Below the pieces are notes generated by a model that had not been told where the DNA came from, made no database searches, and saw nothing but the letters and a program-made list of their open reading frames with translations. A DNA stretch of 64,000 nt from Dyella choica (GTDB lineage: Bacteria > Pseudomonadota > Gammaproteobacteria > Xanthomonadales > Rhodanobacteraceae). Where the stretch lies: the NCBI RefSeq assembly GCF_003977665.1, contig NZ_RYYV01000001.1, positions 434,001 through 498,000 on the forward strand, written 5' to 3'. Position numbers and translations under genes: made by a program. Positions 35,211 through 44,040 of this stretch are shown one piece after another (within the stretch, counting starts at the first letter, position 1; each line of letters begins with the position of its first letter).

Positions 35211-35432
35211 TCCAGGTTTCTCCGAGACGTCTCTCTAACTGCGATGGAAAGCGCAGGTCGGAACGGACCGCCTCGGTGGTCTTCCAGGGAGGGAAACCGC
35301 GTCAGGACGGGGGGTCGGCCGGCGCCTAAGCTGCCGATGGTACTTGCTCACGCGAAGGAACGCTACGGGCCGACAAGGCCCCTAGCTGCGTTGCGAAGCA
35401 GCATTTTTCGACCGTCTAAAGTAGTCGGCGGA
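35211..35432. other. Intergenic region between response regulator and SRPBCC-like genes
   Basis: A 222-base region between the response regulator's 3' end and the start of the downstream minus-strand gene. It has short stems (GGGCC/GGCCC near 35368-35382; GCTGC/GCAGC near 35387-35404 followed by ATTTTT on the plus strand). It probably carries the promoter and leader of the SRPBCC-like gene; I see no gene in it. Confidence 0.35.
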
Positions 35433-36074
35433 TCAGACGATACCCAGTTCCAAAGCCTTGAGCACGGCGCGGGTCCGGTCGCGCACGCCAAGCTTGGAAA
35501 GGATGTTGGAGACGTGATTCTTCACGGTGCCCTCGGCCACCTTGAGTGAATTGGCGATTTCCTTATTGCTGTAGCCGCCGGACAGGAGACGCAGAATCTC
35601 CGTCTCGCGCTCGGTCAACGGGTCGGGCTGCTCCAGGCTGGTGAACTGATTGTGGATACGGCCGACACCCGCCAGCAGGCGCTGGGTGACCATGGGCGCA
35701 ACCAATGAACCACCGTTGGCCACGGTACGCACCGCCTCCACCAGCTGTTCCAGCGATACGTCTTTCAACAGGTAGCCGCGTGCACCGGCCTTCAGCCCCT
35801 GCAGCACGAGCTGGTCGTCATCAAAGGTGGTAAGGATGATGGTGGGCGGCAGCTCGTTGCGCGCCGAAAGCGCCTGCAGCACTTCCAGGCCGCTCATGTT
35901 GGGCATGCGCAGGTCCAGCAGCACCACGTCCGGCTTGATGCGCGGAATGTCCTGCACCGCTTGCACGCCGTCGGCACACTCGGCCACCACGCGAATGTCT
36001 TCGGCCAGATCGAGCAGGGAACGCACACCCTGACGCACCAGGTTCTGGTCGTCGACGAGACAAACGGAAATCAT
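35433..36074 (-). CDS. NarL/DesR-like response regulator
   Basis: Response regulator of 213 residues. The receiver has the acidic pocket VDD (8-9) and phosphoacceptor Asp54 in VVLLDLRMPN; Thr near 82 in ILTTFDDD and Lys near 104 complete it. The C-terminal LuxR-type helix-turn-helix reads LTEREILRLLSGGYSNKEIA-like (here LTERETEILRLL) and VKNHVSNIL. It is 55 bases downstream of the sensor kinase gene, so they form a two-component pair of the DesK/DesR type. Targets are unknown. Confidence 0.93.
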   Translation of the reverse strand: MISVCLVDDQNLVRQGVRSLLDLAEDIRVVAECADGVQAVQDIPRIKPDVVLLDLRMPNMSGLEVLQALSARNELPPTIILTTFDDDQLVLQGLKAGARGYLLKDVSLEQLVEAVRTVANGGSLVAPMVTQRLLAGVGRIHNQFTSLEQPDPLTERETEILRLLSGGYSNKEIANSLKVAEGTVKNHVSNILSKLGVRDRTRAVLKALELGIV

Positions 36075-36129
36075 CGCGGATCCTCGCAGCTAAGATGACT
36101 TGTCGGGCTTATGAAATTCTGACAAGTCA

Positions 36130-37365
36130 TCAGGTAAGGCTCAATGCCGGGGGCTCGAACCGGGAAGGCGTATGGGCCAGCACCGAGGGTTCGCCCAATG
36201 GAAGACGGATGCTGAGGGCAAAACCCTGCCCTGCCGCACTGTCCATCGTCACGTTACCGCCGAATTCGGCCAGCCGCTCACGCATGCCGGAAAGGCCGTT
36301 GCCAGGCGTGATGTCGCTGGTGCCGCGGCCATCGTCCCGCGCGCACAGGCTGAGCAGGGTCTCGTCCTCGTAAGTAAAGGTGAGCCACAGGTTGCGGGCA
36401 CCGGCATGCCGGGCGGTATTGGTGATGATCTCCTGCACACAGCGCAGCAACACCTGCGCCCGACGTGGGTCTTCCACGCTGAAGCGCGGCGGGATGGTCA
36501 GGTGTACGTGCAGGCTAGGGACGCCGTCGACCAGGCTTTGCAGGGCCTGGGTCAGATCGATTGCGTCGTCCTGGCGCAACTCGCTGACCGCCTCGCGTAC
36601 ATCGGCCAGCAGCAGGCGTGCCGTGGTTTGCGCCTTGCGTACGTGCACAGCGGCTGATTCGTTGCTGAGGTGACTGGCCACCTCCAGATTGAGGCTGAGC
36701 GCAGTAAGGTGGTGGCCGATCAGGTCATGCAACTCACGCGCGATGCGCATGCGCTCGGCGATGCGGGTGGATTCGGCCAGCAACGCGCGCGTGGCGCGCA
36801 ATTCGGAGATCAGGCGCCGCTGCACCTCGCGCTCCTCGGCTTGCTGATTGGCCACGGTCGATACCACGAAGACCAGGCCAGAAAACGCTGTATAGATGCA
36901 CGCCTGCAAAAATGCGAGGGTGATGCTGTACTTCAGCTCGGGGAAGGCGGAGAACAGGACAGTCAGACAGACCGCCTGCAGCACCATCCACGCCACGCCG
37001 ATCCAGAATGGCACCACCCACGGCAGGATCACCGACACCACTACCAGCAGAATCGCCGATAGACCACTGTGGCTGTACCAGCCCACCAGCGCGGCCGCAG
37101 CGGTCATCAGCAACAGGCCGCACAGGCGTGCGCCGACATGCGTGCGCGAGCCGAGGTTGTTGGTGACCAGCAGGTACAGCACGCCGAAGACCAGATAGAA
37201 AAGCAGGCACAGCAACAAGGCGAAGTTCGGGCGATGTAGCAAGTCCAGCCGCTCGGTGGCCCAGCGCGTGAACAGCGGGAGGCCGTCGCACAGGTATGCG
37301 AACAAGCCGGTAATGCGCAGTAGCCGCTTGTGGTTGAAGTTGGTGATCGCCATGGCTCGCATCAT
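36130..37365 (-). CDS. DesK-like sensor histidine kinase
   Basis: HisKA_3-type sensor kinase of 411 residues. Five to six hydrophobic segments in residues 15-170 form the sensor, with no large extracytoplasmic loop, as in DesK. The phosphoacceptor is His213 in the ARELHDLIGHHLTALS motif; the ATPase domain has ITNTARHAG (N box) and GNGLSGMRERL (G box). Three ATGs (37365, 37362, 37353) are possible starts. Membrane-embedded sensing of lipid order is known for DesK, but the signal here is an inference. Confidence 0.9.
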   Translation of the reverse strand: MMRAMAITNFNHKRLLRITGLFAYLCDGLPLFTRWATERLDLLHRPNFALLLCLLFYLVFGVLYLLVTNNLGSRTHVGARLCGLLLMTAAAALVGWYSHSGLSAILLVVVSVILPWVVPFWIGVAWMVLQAVCLTVLFSAFPELKYSITLAFLQACIYTAFSGLVFVVSTVANQQAEEREVQRRLISELRATRALLAESTRIAERMRIARELHDLIGHHLTALSLNLEVASHLSNESAAVHVRKAQTTARLLLADVREAVSELRQDDAIDLTQALQSLVDGVPSLHVHLTIPPRFSVEDPRRAQVLLRCVQEIITNTARHAGARNLWLTFTYEDETLLSLCARDDGRGTSDITPGNGLSGMRERLAEFGGNVTMDSAAGQGFALSIRLPLGEPSVLAHTPSRFEPPALSLT

Positions 37366-37673
37366 AGGCCTGCCCGGGGGCGGGGTGTCATGCGCGGGAA
37401 GTCATGAAAGGCGGGGAACGAGACCCAGGGGACGGGATGGGAAGATGAAGATTGCGCCGCCGCACGCCCCTGCGAGGGCTTGCGGAAAACCAGGCACAAA
37501 GCGCCCGGCCTGCTCAGGCCTCGATCGTCACGCCCCCTTCCCCACCCCCTGCTCTTTACTTTCCTTTTACATGCCGCAATACGGGATGTGCCGCCCGGTG
37601 GCGCATGCCATAATGCGCGACAGCTGGGCCGTCAGTCGGTCTGAACTAGCCACCACTTATTGCGGAGCAACGA
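37366..37673. other. Intergenic region between divergent kinase and GNAT genes
   Basis: About 308 bases between the minus-strand kinase and the plus-strand GNAT gene. It must carry the promoters of both. A CATAAT hexamer at 37609-37614 and the GGAG before 37674 are the only signals noticed. No convincing small gene, repeat or riboswitch is visible. Confidence 0.4.
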
Positions 37674-38297
37674 ATGGCCCTTGCCATCCGCGACGTGCGC
37701 GAGCACGACCTGGATGCCGTACTGGCACTCAACAACACTGCCGGTCGCTCCATCCTCGCCCTGGATGCCGAACGCCTGCGCTACTTCTACGAACAGGCCG
37801 ATTACTTCCGGGTGGCCGAGATCGACGGCCATCTCGCCGGCTTCCTGATCGCCCTGCGCGACGGCCGCGACTACTTGAGCCCCAACTACCGCTGGTTCAG
37901 CGGGCACTATCCGTCGTTCGTCTATATCGACCGCATCGTGATCGCCAACGCCTACCGCCGCCACGGCCTGGGCCGCATCTTCTATTGCGACGTGAACAGC
38001 TACGCTGAGGTTCGAGTGCCGTTGCTGACGTGCGAGGTGTTCCTGGAACCGGCCGACGATGTGGTCGTGCTGTTCCACGGCACCTATGGCTTCCAGGAAG
38101 TGGGCCAGCAGCGCATGGGCGAACGCGGTCCGCAGGTGAGTCTGCTCGCCAAGGACCTGCCCAGCTACGCCTACGTGCGCGATACCTACCTCGAACACGG
38201 CGGCCTGCCCGACCTTCCCTGGCTGGCGGGCCGCGACCTTCCTTTGGCCAACCAAGACCCCCAGGCGCGCCGCCTCGCCGGAGAGCGGCGCTCATGA
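37674..38297 (+). CDS. GNAT family N-acetyltransferase
   Basis: Acetyltransferase of 207 residues. The N-terminus MALAIRDVREHDLDAVLALN is a typical GNAT beta1-alpha1, and FVYIDRIVIANAYRRHGLGRIF carries the acetyl-CoA loop R-R-H-G-L-G. The Asn/Asp region after it and the C-terminal GTYGFQEVGQQRMG complete the fold. The substrate is unknown. Its stop overlaps the minC start (ATGA), so it is coupled to the min operon, a neighbourhood seen in related genomes according to memory but with no proven link to division. Confidence 0.85.
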   Translation: MALAIRDVREHDLDAVLALNNTAGRSILALDAERLRYFYEQADYFRVAEIDGHLAGFLIALRDGRDYLSPNYRWFSGHYPSFVYIDRIVIANAYRRHGLGRIFYCDVNSYAEVRVPLLTCEVFLEPADDVVVLFHGTYGFQEVGQQRMGERGPQVSLLAKDLPSYAYVRDTYLEHGGLPDLPWLAGRDLPLANQDPQARRLAGERRS

Positions 38298-39079
38298 ATG
38301 CAAAAATGGAAACCTCTGATGCCTGCGACCTGCGTTTCGGGCAGGTCGGAATTGCCTGCGTACGTGTAAGAAGACCCGACGCGGCGGCTTTATGCGAAGA
38401 ACTGGAACGCCGCGTACGATCGGCGCCGCAACTGTTTTCGCGCGCCGCGGTGGTGCTGGACCTGAGCCATCTGCTCAATTTGCCGGACGACGGCATAGTG
38501 GACGCGTTGCTCGAAGCGGTGCGCAGCGCCGGCATGCTGCCGGTAGGCCTTGCCTATGGCACCAGCGCCACTGAAGCGCTAGCGCAACGCATGGGCCTGC
38601 CGCTGATCGCCAAGTTCCGCGCGGCGTATGAGCCGGCCGATGGCGGCAGCAGCGCAGCGCCCGCCCCCGCTGCTCCCGCAGTGCCTCCCGCAGTGCCCCC
38701 CGCCCCGCTCCCCGTGCGCGAACCTGTACTGTCGCAGCCGGAAGGTGCCGTCGGCGCACAACGCCACGATGGCGCAGTGCGCTCGGGCCAGCAGGTCTAT
38801 GCGCGCGATCGCGACCTGGTGGTGGTCGGCACCATCGCCAACGGCGCCGAAGTGATCGCCGACGGCAGCATCCATATTTACGGCAGCCTGAAGGGCCGTG
38901 CGATGGCGGGCGCGCAAGGTGATGCAAAAGCGCGTATTTTCATCTCGGACTTTCGCGCAGAGCTGGTGGCGATCGCCGGCCACTACCGTGTGTTCGAGCA
39001 GATACCGAAGGACCTGGAGGGCCAGTCTGTGCAATGCTGGCTCGATGGCGAAAAGCTGCTGATTGCACCGCTGAAATGA
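38294..39079 (+). CDS. minC: Septum site-determining protein MinC
   Basis: Inhibitor of FtsZ assembly, activated by MinD. Length 261 fits the family with a long linker. The N-terminal domain (about 10-105) ends before a Pro/Ala-rich linker (about 115-150), and the C-terminal beta-helix has VRSGQQVYARDRDLVVVGTI, GAEVIADGSIHIYG and GRAMAGAQGD. ATG 38294 overlaps the upstream stop; ATG 38306 is an alternative. First of minC-minD-minE. Confidence 0.93.
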   Translation: MNAKMETSDACDLRFGQVGIACVRVRRPDAAALCEELERRVRSAPQLFSRAAVVLDLSHLLNLPDDGIVDALLEAVRSAGMLPVGLAYGTSATEALAQRMGLPLIAKFRAAYEPADGGSSAAPAPAAPAVPPAVPPAPLPVREPVLSQPEGAVGAQRHDGAVRSGQQVYARDRDLVVVGTIANGAEVIADGSIHIYGSLKGRAMAGAQGDAKARIFISDFRAELVAIAGHYRVFEQIPKDLEGQSVQCWLDGEKLLIAPLK

Positions 39080-39148
39080 AGCATGCTCTGACCGGTTCGC
39101 CGCATGGCAGAGCAAAAAACATTAGAAAAACATATTCGGAGATGTGCC

Positions 39149-39964
39149 TTGAGTGCTGAGATTATCGTTGTGACGTCCGGCAAGGGCGGTGTGGGCAAAA
39201 CCACCACCAGCGCGTCGCTTGCCACGGGCCTGGCGATGAGCGGCAAAAAAGTGGCCGTGATCGACTTCGACGTCGGCTTGCGCAATCTCGACCTGATCAT
39301 GGGTTGCGAGCGCCGCGTGGTCTACGACTTCGTCAACGTGATCCAGGGCGAAGCCGCCATCAAGCAGGCGCTGATCAAGGACAAACGCCACGAGAATCTC
39401 TACGTGCTGGCCGCCAGCCAGACGCGCGACAAGGATGCGCTTACGCAGGAGGGCGTGGAGAAGGTACTCGAAGAGCTGGGCAAGGATGGCTTCGACTACA
39501 TCGTCTGCGACTCGCCCGCCGGCATCGAGAAAGGTGCGCACCTGGCGATGTACTTCGCCGACCACGCAATGGTGGTGGTGAATCCGGAAGTCTCCTCGGT
39601 GCGCGATTCGGATCGCATCCTGGGGTTGCTCGCCAGCAAGACTCGCCGCGCCGAGCGTGGTGACGGCGGCGTCACCCAGCACTTGCTATTGACACGCTAC
39701 AACCCCTCGCGTGTCGAACAGGGCGAAATGCTCAGCGTAAAAGACGTGGAAGAAATTCTCGGCATCAATGTGGTCGGCGTGATACCCGAATCGGAAAACG
39801 TGCTGGCCGCCTCCAACTCCGGCGTGCCGGTGATTCTGGACGAAAACTCGCATGCCGGTCAGGCCTACCGCGACACCGTGGCCCGCTTGCTTGGCGAAAG
39901 CCGCCCGATGCGCTTTCTCGACGCACCCAAGAAGGGCTTCTTCCAGCGCGTGTTCGGAGGCTGA
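39149..39964 (+). CDS. minD: Septum site-determining protein MinD
   Basis: Membrane-binding ATPase that recruits MinC and oscillates with MinE. With the TTG start at 39149 the protein is 271 residues and begins (M)[18 protein letters not shown], the Walker A variant with its two lysines; [15 protein letters not shown] follows and the C-terminal amphipathic membrane helix is FFQRVFG. TTG is preferred since GGAGA lies 6 bases before it. The in-frame ATG at 39104 has no ribosome-binding site and would add a 15-residue tail absent from MinD proteins. Confidence 0.95.
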   Translation: MSAEIIVVTSGKGGVGKTTTSASLATGLAMSGKKVAVIDFDVGLRNLDLIMGCERRVVYDFVNVIQGEAAIKQALIKDKRHENLYVLAASQTRDKDALTQEGVEKVLEELGKDGFDYIVCDSPAGIEKGAHLAMYFADHAMVVVNPEVSSVRDSDRILGLLASKTRRAERGDGGVTQHLLLTRYNPSRVEQGEMLSVKDVEEILGINVVGVIPESENVLAASNSGVPVILDENSHAGQAYRDTVARLLGESRPMRFLDAPKKGFFQRVFGG

Positions 39965-39969
39965 CCGCC

Positions 39970-40245
39970 ATGGGCATTCTCGATTTCCTGAGGCGCAAAC
40001 CCGAACCGACCGCGGTGGTAGCGAAGGAGCGGCTGCGCATCATTGTCGCGCAGGAACGCTCTACGCGCGGCGCGCCCGATTATTTGCCGCTGCTGCGCAA
40101 CGAGCTGCTGGAAGTCATCAAGAAATACGTCAACGTCGACCTGGAAGCGATCAGCATCAACGTCGAACGCGATAGCGGGCACGAGGTGCTGGAGCTTTCC
40201 GTGGCGTTGCCTGAGGGCAAAGCTGCGGAGAATCCCGCAACCTGA
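39970..40245 (+). CDS. minE: Cell division topological specificity factor MinE
   Basis: Topological factor of 91 residues that displaces MinC and stimulates the MinD ATPase. The N-terminal [10 protein letters not shown] is the membrane-targeting helix, and [36 protein letters not shown] (here cited in part: [13 protein letters not shown]) is the anti-MinCD segment. It starts 5 bases after minD. It closes the minCDE cluster, followed by a nested inverted repeat. Confidence 0.95.
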   Translation: MGILDFLRRKPEPTAVVAKERLRIIVAQERSTRGAPDYLPLLRNELLEVIKKYVNVDLEAISINVERDSGHEVLELSVALPEGKAAENPAT

Positions 40246-40278
40246 GCGAAAGTCCTCCCGGACCTCAATCGGCGCGCT

Positions 40279-40400
40279 CGTCATCCCGGCGAAGGCTGGG
40301 ATCCAGTGTCAATACGCCGTGCGAAGCACTCAACACAAAAAAGTTTTGTGTGCTGCGCACGGGTTGTTTGGACTGGATCCCGGCCTTCGCCGGGATGACG
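40279..40400. repeat. Nested inverted repeat (CGTCATCCCGGCGAAGG family)
   Basis: Outer arms of 29 bp (40279-40307 with 40372-40400, 28 of 29 matching) enclose a hairpin ACACAAAA/TTTTGTGT (40333-40340 and 40344-40351) and a GTGCGAAGCAC-like dyad. It lies between minE and the next gene. This type of repeat is widespread in intergenic regions of proteobacteria; the 21139-21166 hairpin is a relative. Confidence 0.75.
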
Positions 40401-40450
40401 ACAAGGCAAGATTTTCATCGCGCCAAGCGGAGGTCCTGGGGAGAAACCTT

Positions 40451-40930
40451 ATGACCTCATCCATCCTTCGTCTTATCGACATCGACCGCAGCACCATAGA
40501 ATCCCTGCTCGCCCGTCACGGCCTGAGCCTGGTGCTTGTCGCCGACGGCGAAGCGATCCCAGGCAGCTTCTGGGGCGATGACGAAGCCGGCATCATCGGC
40601 CAAACCGTATACTCCCGCGGCGATACGCCCGTGCATTCGGTGCTGCATGAAGCCGGTCACCTGATCGTGCTGCCGCCGGAGCACCGCAGCGAAGTGCATA
40701 CCGACGCCACTGATTCGATCGAGGAGGAGGATGCGGTCTGCTACCTGCAGGTCGTGCTGGGCGACCTGCTCCCCGGCGTGGGGCGCGAGCGCATCATGGC
40801 GGACATGGATGCCTGGGGCTACACGTTTCGGCTTGGTTCGGCCCGCGCCTGGTTCGAGCACGATGCGGAGAACGCCAGAATCTGGCTGATCGGGCGCGGA
40901 TTGCTCACGCCGGCCGGCGAACCGGTATAG
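40451..40930 (+). CDS. Putative HEXXH zincin (ImmA-like)
   Basis: Protein of 159 residues of no assigned family. It has a clear HEAGH motif (His66, Glu67, His70) in an LHEAGHLIVLPPEHR context, followed by acidic EEEDAVCYLQ (92-101), the place where a gluzincin supplies its third ligand. That is the layout of small ImmA/IrrE-like peptidases. No signal peptide, so cytoplasmic. GGGAG 8 bases before ATG 40451 supports the start. The metalloprotease reading is inferred from motif only. The glycosyltransferase gene follows after 31 bases. Confidence 0.6.
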   Translation: MTSSILRLIDIDRSTIESLLARHGLSLVLVADGEAIPGSFWGDDEAGIIGQTVYSRGDTPVHSVLHEAGHLIVLPPEHRSEVHTDATDSIEEEDAVCYLQVVLGDLLPGVGRERIMADMDAWGYTFRLGSARAWFEHDAENARIWLIGRGLLTPAGEPV

Positions 40931-40961
40931 TCGCCGTCGCCTTATTGCCACCAAGCCTGCC

Positions 40962-42053
40962 GTGCTGAAGAAAACGCGCTACTACAGCCCCATCAACGAC
41001 TTTCGCCGCACTGTCGCGCGCCGGCTCATGCGCATGGTATTCGGCAGTCACGGCCAGCCGACGTCGGAACCACTGCCGGCCAAAGGCATCTATCGCATCC
41101 TGGTCTGCCATGTCAGCCACAGCCTCGGCAACACGCTGCTGCTGACGCCACTGCTGTCGGAGCTGGAAAAAGTCTATCCGGCAGCGGAAATCGACATCCT
41201 TACGCGCAGCGCAATCGCCAAAAGCGTCTACGGCCACTTCTTCAATGTGCAACGGATCTTCCGACTGCCCGCGCATGGTGTAGGCCATCCGTTCCAGTTC
41301 TTCGGCACTCTGCGGCGCATGCGCAAGCTCCGCTACGACCTGGCGATCGATGCCGATCCCTTGTCGCACACCGGCCGCCTGCTGACGTTGCTGTCCAATT
41401 CCACCTACACGCTCGGCTTCAGCAGTCCGAAGAAGCACGGCGAGATCACCCACCCGGTGCCGCTGCCGGACGAGCTGGAAAGCAAAGGGCGCCGTCCGGT
41501 TTATCTCCTGCGCCACGCGATGGGCAGCAAGGTTGCGGCAGACTATCCCGTGCCGGACATCCGCCTCAGCGCCAGCGAACGCGCGCAAGGCAAGGAAGCG
41601 CTGATGCGTTCGCTGGCTGCCGCTGGCATCGCATCGCCCGGGCGCGGCATCGTCGGCATCTTCGGCAATGCCACCGGCAGCAAGCTGCTCGGTGAAGCAT
41701 GGTGGGCGCGCTTCATGCAGGCGCTGGAAGCGGTGCACCCTGGACATCGCTTCGTGGAAATCCTGCCGCACTCGGGCGAGTCGATGCTCGGCTCGCGCTA
41801 CAGCGCCTACTTCTCCAGCGACCTGCGCAAACTGGCCTGCGTCCTGTCCGGTTTGGACGTCTATATCAGCGCCGATTGCGGTGTGATGCATTTGGCGTGC
41901 GCCTCGGATGTGCCCACCATGGGCATCTTCACCGTCACCAACGCCGCCGAATGGGGACCGTATGGACCTGGCCGGCATGTGATCCAAGCACAGGGCAAGG
42001 AACCCGAAGAAGTGGCGCGCATCATTGCCGCCATGCCGGAGTTGAACACGTAG
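40962..42053 (+). CDS. Glycosyltransferase family 9 (heptosyltransferase-like)
   Basis: GT9-like protein of 363 residues. ILVCHVSHSLGNTLLLTPLLSELEKVYP is the family-typical N-terminal strand-loop with a GNTLL site (quoted in part), and the C-terminal half has GIFGNATGSKLLG and YISADCGVMHLACASDVPTMGIFT, the nucleotide-sugar binding region of heptosyltransferases. It probably transfers a sugar to lipopolysaccharide or another glycan. The GTG at 40962 is the only upstream start that keeps the N-terminal segment; the start is uncertain. Its TAG stop is the first base of a palindromic repeat. Confidence 0.8.
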   Translation: MLKKTRYYSPINDFRRTVARRLMRMVFGSHGQPTSEPLPAKGIYRILVCHVSHSLGNTLLLTPLLSELEKVYPAAEIDILTRSAIAKSVYGHFFNVQRIFRLPAHGVGHPFQFFGTLRRMRKLRYDLAIDADPLSHTGRLLTLLSNSTYTLGFSSPKKHGEITHPVPLPDELESKGRRPVYLLRHAMGSKVAADYPVPDIRLSASERAQGKEALMRSLAAAGIASPGRGIVGIFGNATGSKLLGEAWWARFMQALEAVHPGHRFVEILPHSGESMLGSRYSAYFSSDLRKLACVLSGLDVYISADCGVMHLACASDVPTMGIFTVTNAAEWGPYGPGRHVIQAQGKEPEEVARIIAAMPELNT

Positions 42054-42115
42054 GCTGGGATGACAATCCCAGCTCGCCTGCCGCCTCCAGAAGCAGGGAT
42101 TGTCATCCCAGCCTA
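42051..42115. repeat. REP-like palindrome pair (GGCTGGG family)
   Basis: TAGGCTGGGATGACAATCCC (42051-42070) folds by itself, as does the second half (42092-42115); the halves are also inverted copies of each other. It starts at the stop codon of the glycosyltransferase gene and ends before fluC. Confidence 0.85.
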
Positions 42116-42149
42116 CCCACGACCATGCGCATCGGCTAGCATGCCTGGC

Positions 42150-42536
42150 ATGAATTGGAGTGGTTTCCTTGCCGTCGGTCTCGGTGGCGCGATCGGATGC
42201 TGGCTGCGCTGGATCCTCGGCGTGCTGCTCAATCCGGTCTTCCCCACCCTGCCGTTGGGTACCTTGGTCGCGAATCTGGGCGGCGGGCTGATCATGGGCT
42301 GCATGATGGGCATCTTCGAACACCTCCAGGCACTGCCGCCGGAAGCGCGGCTGTTCGTGATGACCGGCTTCCTCGGCGGCCTGACCACCTTCTCCACTTT
42401 TTCCGCAGAAGCAGACACCCTGCTGCTGCGCGGGCAGCTGCTATGGTTTGGTGTACACGTCGCGGTGCACTTGCTCGGCAGCCTGGCCATGACCATCCTA
42501 GGGATCTTCATTACGCGCGGTCTGTTGCATCATTGA
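42150..42536 (+). CDS. fluC: Fluoride ion exporter FluC/CrcB
   Basis: Dual-topology fluoride channel of 128 residues with four helices. FLAVGLGGAIGCWLRWIL at the start and the signature GFLGGLTTFSTFSAE (about 71-85) identify it. It protects against fluoride. The start is ambiguous between ATG 42150 and 42141; neither has a good ribosome-binding site. No fluoride riboswitch is recognisable in the 96 bases upstream, which are mostly repeat. A DUF190 gene follows 18 bases later. Confidence 0.93.
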   Translation: MNWSGFLAVGLGGAIGCWLRWILGVLLNPVFPTLPLGTLVANLGGGLIMGCMMGIFEHLQALPPEARLFVMTGFLGGLTTFSTFSAEADTLLLRGQLLWFGVHVAVHLLGSLAMTILGIFITRGLLHH

Positions 42537-42554
42537 TACGGAGTCGGCCACGTC

Positions 42555-42917
42555 ATGAGCATCGATGTCTCATTTCGTAACACCCCGGCAAACGGCATCT
42601 TTTTACGCTTCTATACGCATGTTCACGCCAGGCACGATGGCCTGCTGATCTCCGAGTGGCTGCTGGAACTGGCCAAGCGCAACAAACTGGGCGGCGGCTC
42701 GGTGTTCCGCGCCACGGCCGGCTTCGGGCGACATGGCGTGCTGCATCACGAAGCCTTTTTCGAACTCGCCGACGACCTGCCGCTGAAGGTGGAGTTCCTG
42801 CTCAGCGAAGCGAATGCGCAGACCTTGCTGCGCCTGGTACGGGAAGCCGGCGTTGATCTGGTTTATGCTTGGTCACCGGTACAATTCGGCATCCTGGGCA
42901 AGGACGAAGCAACATGA
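42555..42917 (+). CDS. DUF190 (PII-like) protein
   Basis: Protein of 120 residues of the DUF190 family, a PII-like ferredoxin fold. LRFYTHVHARHDGLLISEWLLELA and GGGSVFRATAGFGRHGVLH carry the conserved features (cited as short parts: GGGSVFRATAGFG). It lies between fluC and cfa and overlaps the cfa start by four bases. DUF190 genes are often found next to crcB, so it may regulate the channel or sense a related ligand; this is inferred from neighbourhood. Confidence 0.85.
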   Translation: MSIDVSFRNTPANGIFLRFYTHVHARHDGLLISEWLLELAKRNKLGGGSVFRATAGFGRHGVLHHEAFFELADDLPLKVEFLLSEANAQTLLRLVREAGVDLVYAWSPVQFGILGKDEAT

Positions 42918-44032
42918 GCCAGGACTCCCTGCGCCAACGCGCCGCCGAACTGCTCGAACTGGCCGGCGTATGCATCAACGGCGCCACTCCCACGGATATT
43001 CGCGTCCACGACGAACAGCTCTACGCGCGCGTGTTCGCCCATGGCTCGCTGGGCCTTGGCGAAGCGTACATGGACGGCTGGTGGGACGCGGAAGATCTGC
43101 CCGGTCTTTTCACGCGGATTCTCCGCAGCCATCTGGATGAACACCTCAAGTCACTGGATACGTTGATCGCGCATCTGAAGGCCCGTTTCATCAACCTGCA
43201 GCGAGGCCAGCACGCGTTCGAGATCGGCAAGATGCATTACGACCGCGGCAACGACCTGTTCAAGGCCATGCTGGGCAAGCGAATGGTGTACTCATGCGGC
43301 TACTGGGCCAACTCCACCAACCTGGACGATGCGCAGGAAGCCAAGCTCGACCTGGTCTGCCGCAAATTGCAGTTGAAGCCCGGCATGCGCGTACTCGACA
43401 TCGGCTGCGGTTGGGGCGAGGCCCTGAAGTTCGCCGCCGAACACTACGGTGTGAAAGGCGTAGGTATCACCGTTTCCAACGAACAGGCCGCGCTGGCACG
43501 CGAGCTGTGCCGAGGCTTGACGGTAGACATCCGTCTGCAGGATTACCGCGAACTGCATGAACCGTTCGATGCGATCATGTCGATCGGCATGTTCGAGCAC
43601 GTTGGCGGCAAGAACTATCGCGAATACTTCGAAGTGGCGCGCCGCTGCCTCAACGACGACGGCCTGTTCCTGTTGCACAGCATCGGCACCAACCAGGCGC
43701 CAGGACGGCCCGATCCGTGGATCGAGAAATACATCTTCCCCAATTCCATGATTCCGGCGGCCAGCCAGGTCGCGGCCGCGTTGGAAGGATTGTTCGTGGT
43801 GGAGGACTGGCACAACTTCGGCACCGATTACGATCGCACGCTCAGCGCCTGGCGCGAGAATTTCGATGCAGCATGGCCCGCGCTTTCCAGCCACTACGAC
43901 GAACGATTTCGTCGCATGTGGCAGTTCTACCTGGCGGTATCTGCCGCTATTTTCCGTAGCCGGCGCGATCAGCTCTGGCAACTCACCCTGAGTCCGCACG
44001 GCGTGGCCGGCGGCTATCGCTCTCCACGCTGA
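42914..44032 (+). CDS. cfa: Cyclopropane-fatty-acyl-phospholipid synthase
   Basis: SAM-dependent enzyme that cyclopropanates unsaturated acyl chains of membrane phospholipids, commonly under acid or stationary stress. Length 372 is near E. coli Cfa (382). HYDRGNDLF (108-116), the SAM motif VLDIGCGWG (160-168) and EHVGGKNY are seen. ATG 42914 overlaps the DUF190 stop. The TraB/GumN gene follows after 8 bases, so fluC-DUF190-cfa-TraB may be one operon. Confidence 0.95.
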   Translation: MSQDSLRQRAAELLELAGVCINGATPTDIRVHDEQLYARVFAHGSLGLGEAYMDGWWDAEDLPGLFTRILRSHLDEHLKSLDTLIAHLKARFINLQRGQHAFEIGKMHYDRGNDLFKAMLGKRMVYSCGYWANSTNLDDAQEAKLDLVCRKLQLKPGMRVLDIGCGWGEALKFAAEHYGVKGVGITVSNEQAALARELCRGLTVDIRLQDYRELHEPFDAIMSIGMFEHVGGKNYREYFEVARRCLNDDGLFLLHSIGTNQAPGRPDPWIEKYIFPNSMIPAASQVAAALEGLFVVEDWHNFGTDYDRTLSAWRENFDAAWPALSSHYDERFRRMWQFYLAVSAAIFRSRRDQLWQLTLSPHGVAGGYRSPR

Positions 44033-44040
44033 GTCCCACC

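Noticed and set aside
42054-42149. Fluoride riboswitch before fluC
   Set aside because: The stretch is mostly the palindromic repeat, and no fluoride aptamer pattern could be made out by eye.
40905-42323. Minus-strand open frame of about 472 codons
   Set aside because: Runs antisense through the glycosyltransferase gene, a palindromic repeat and part of fluC; not a plausible gene.
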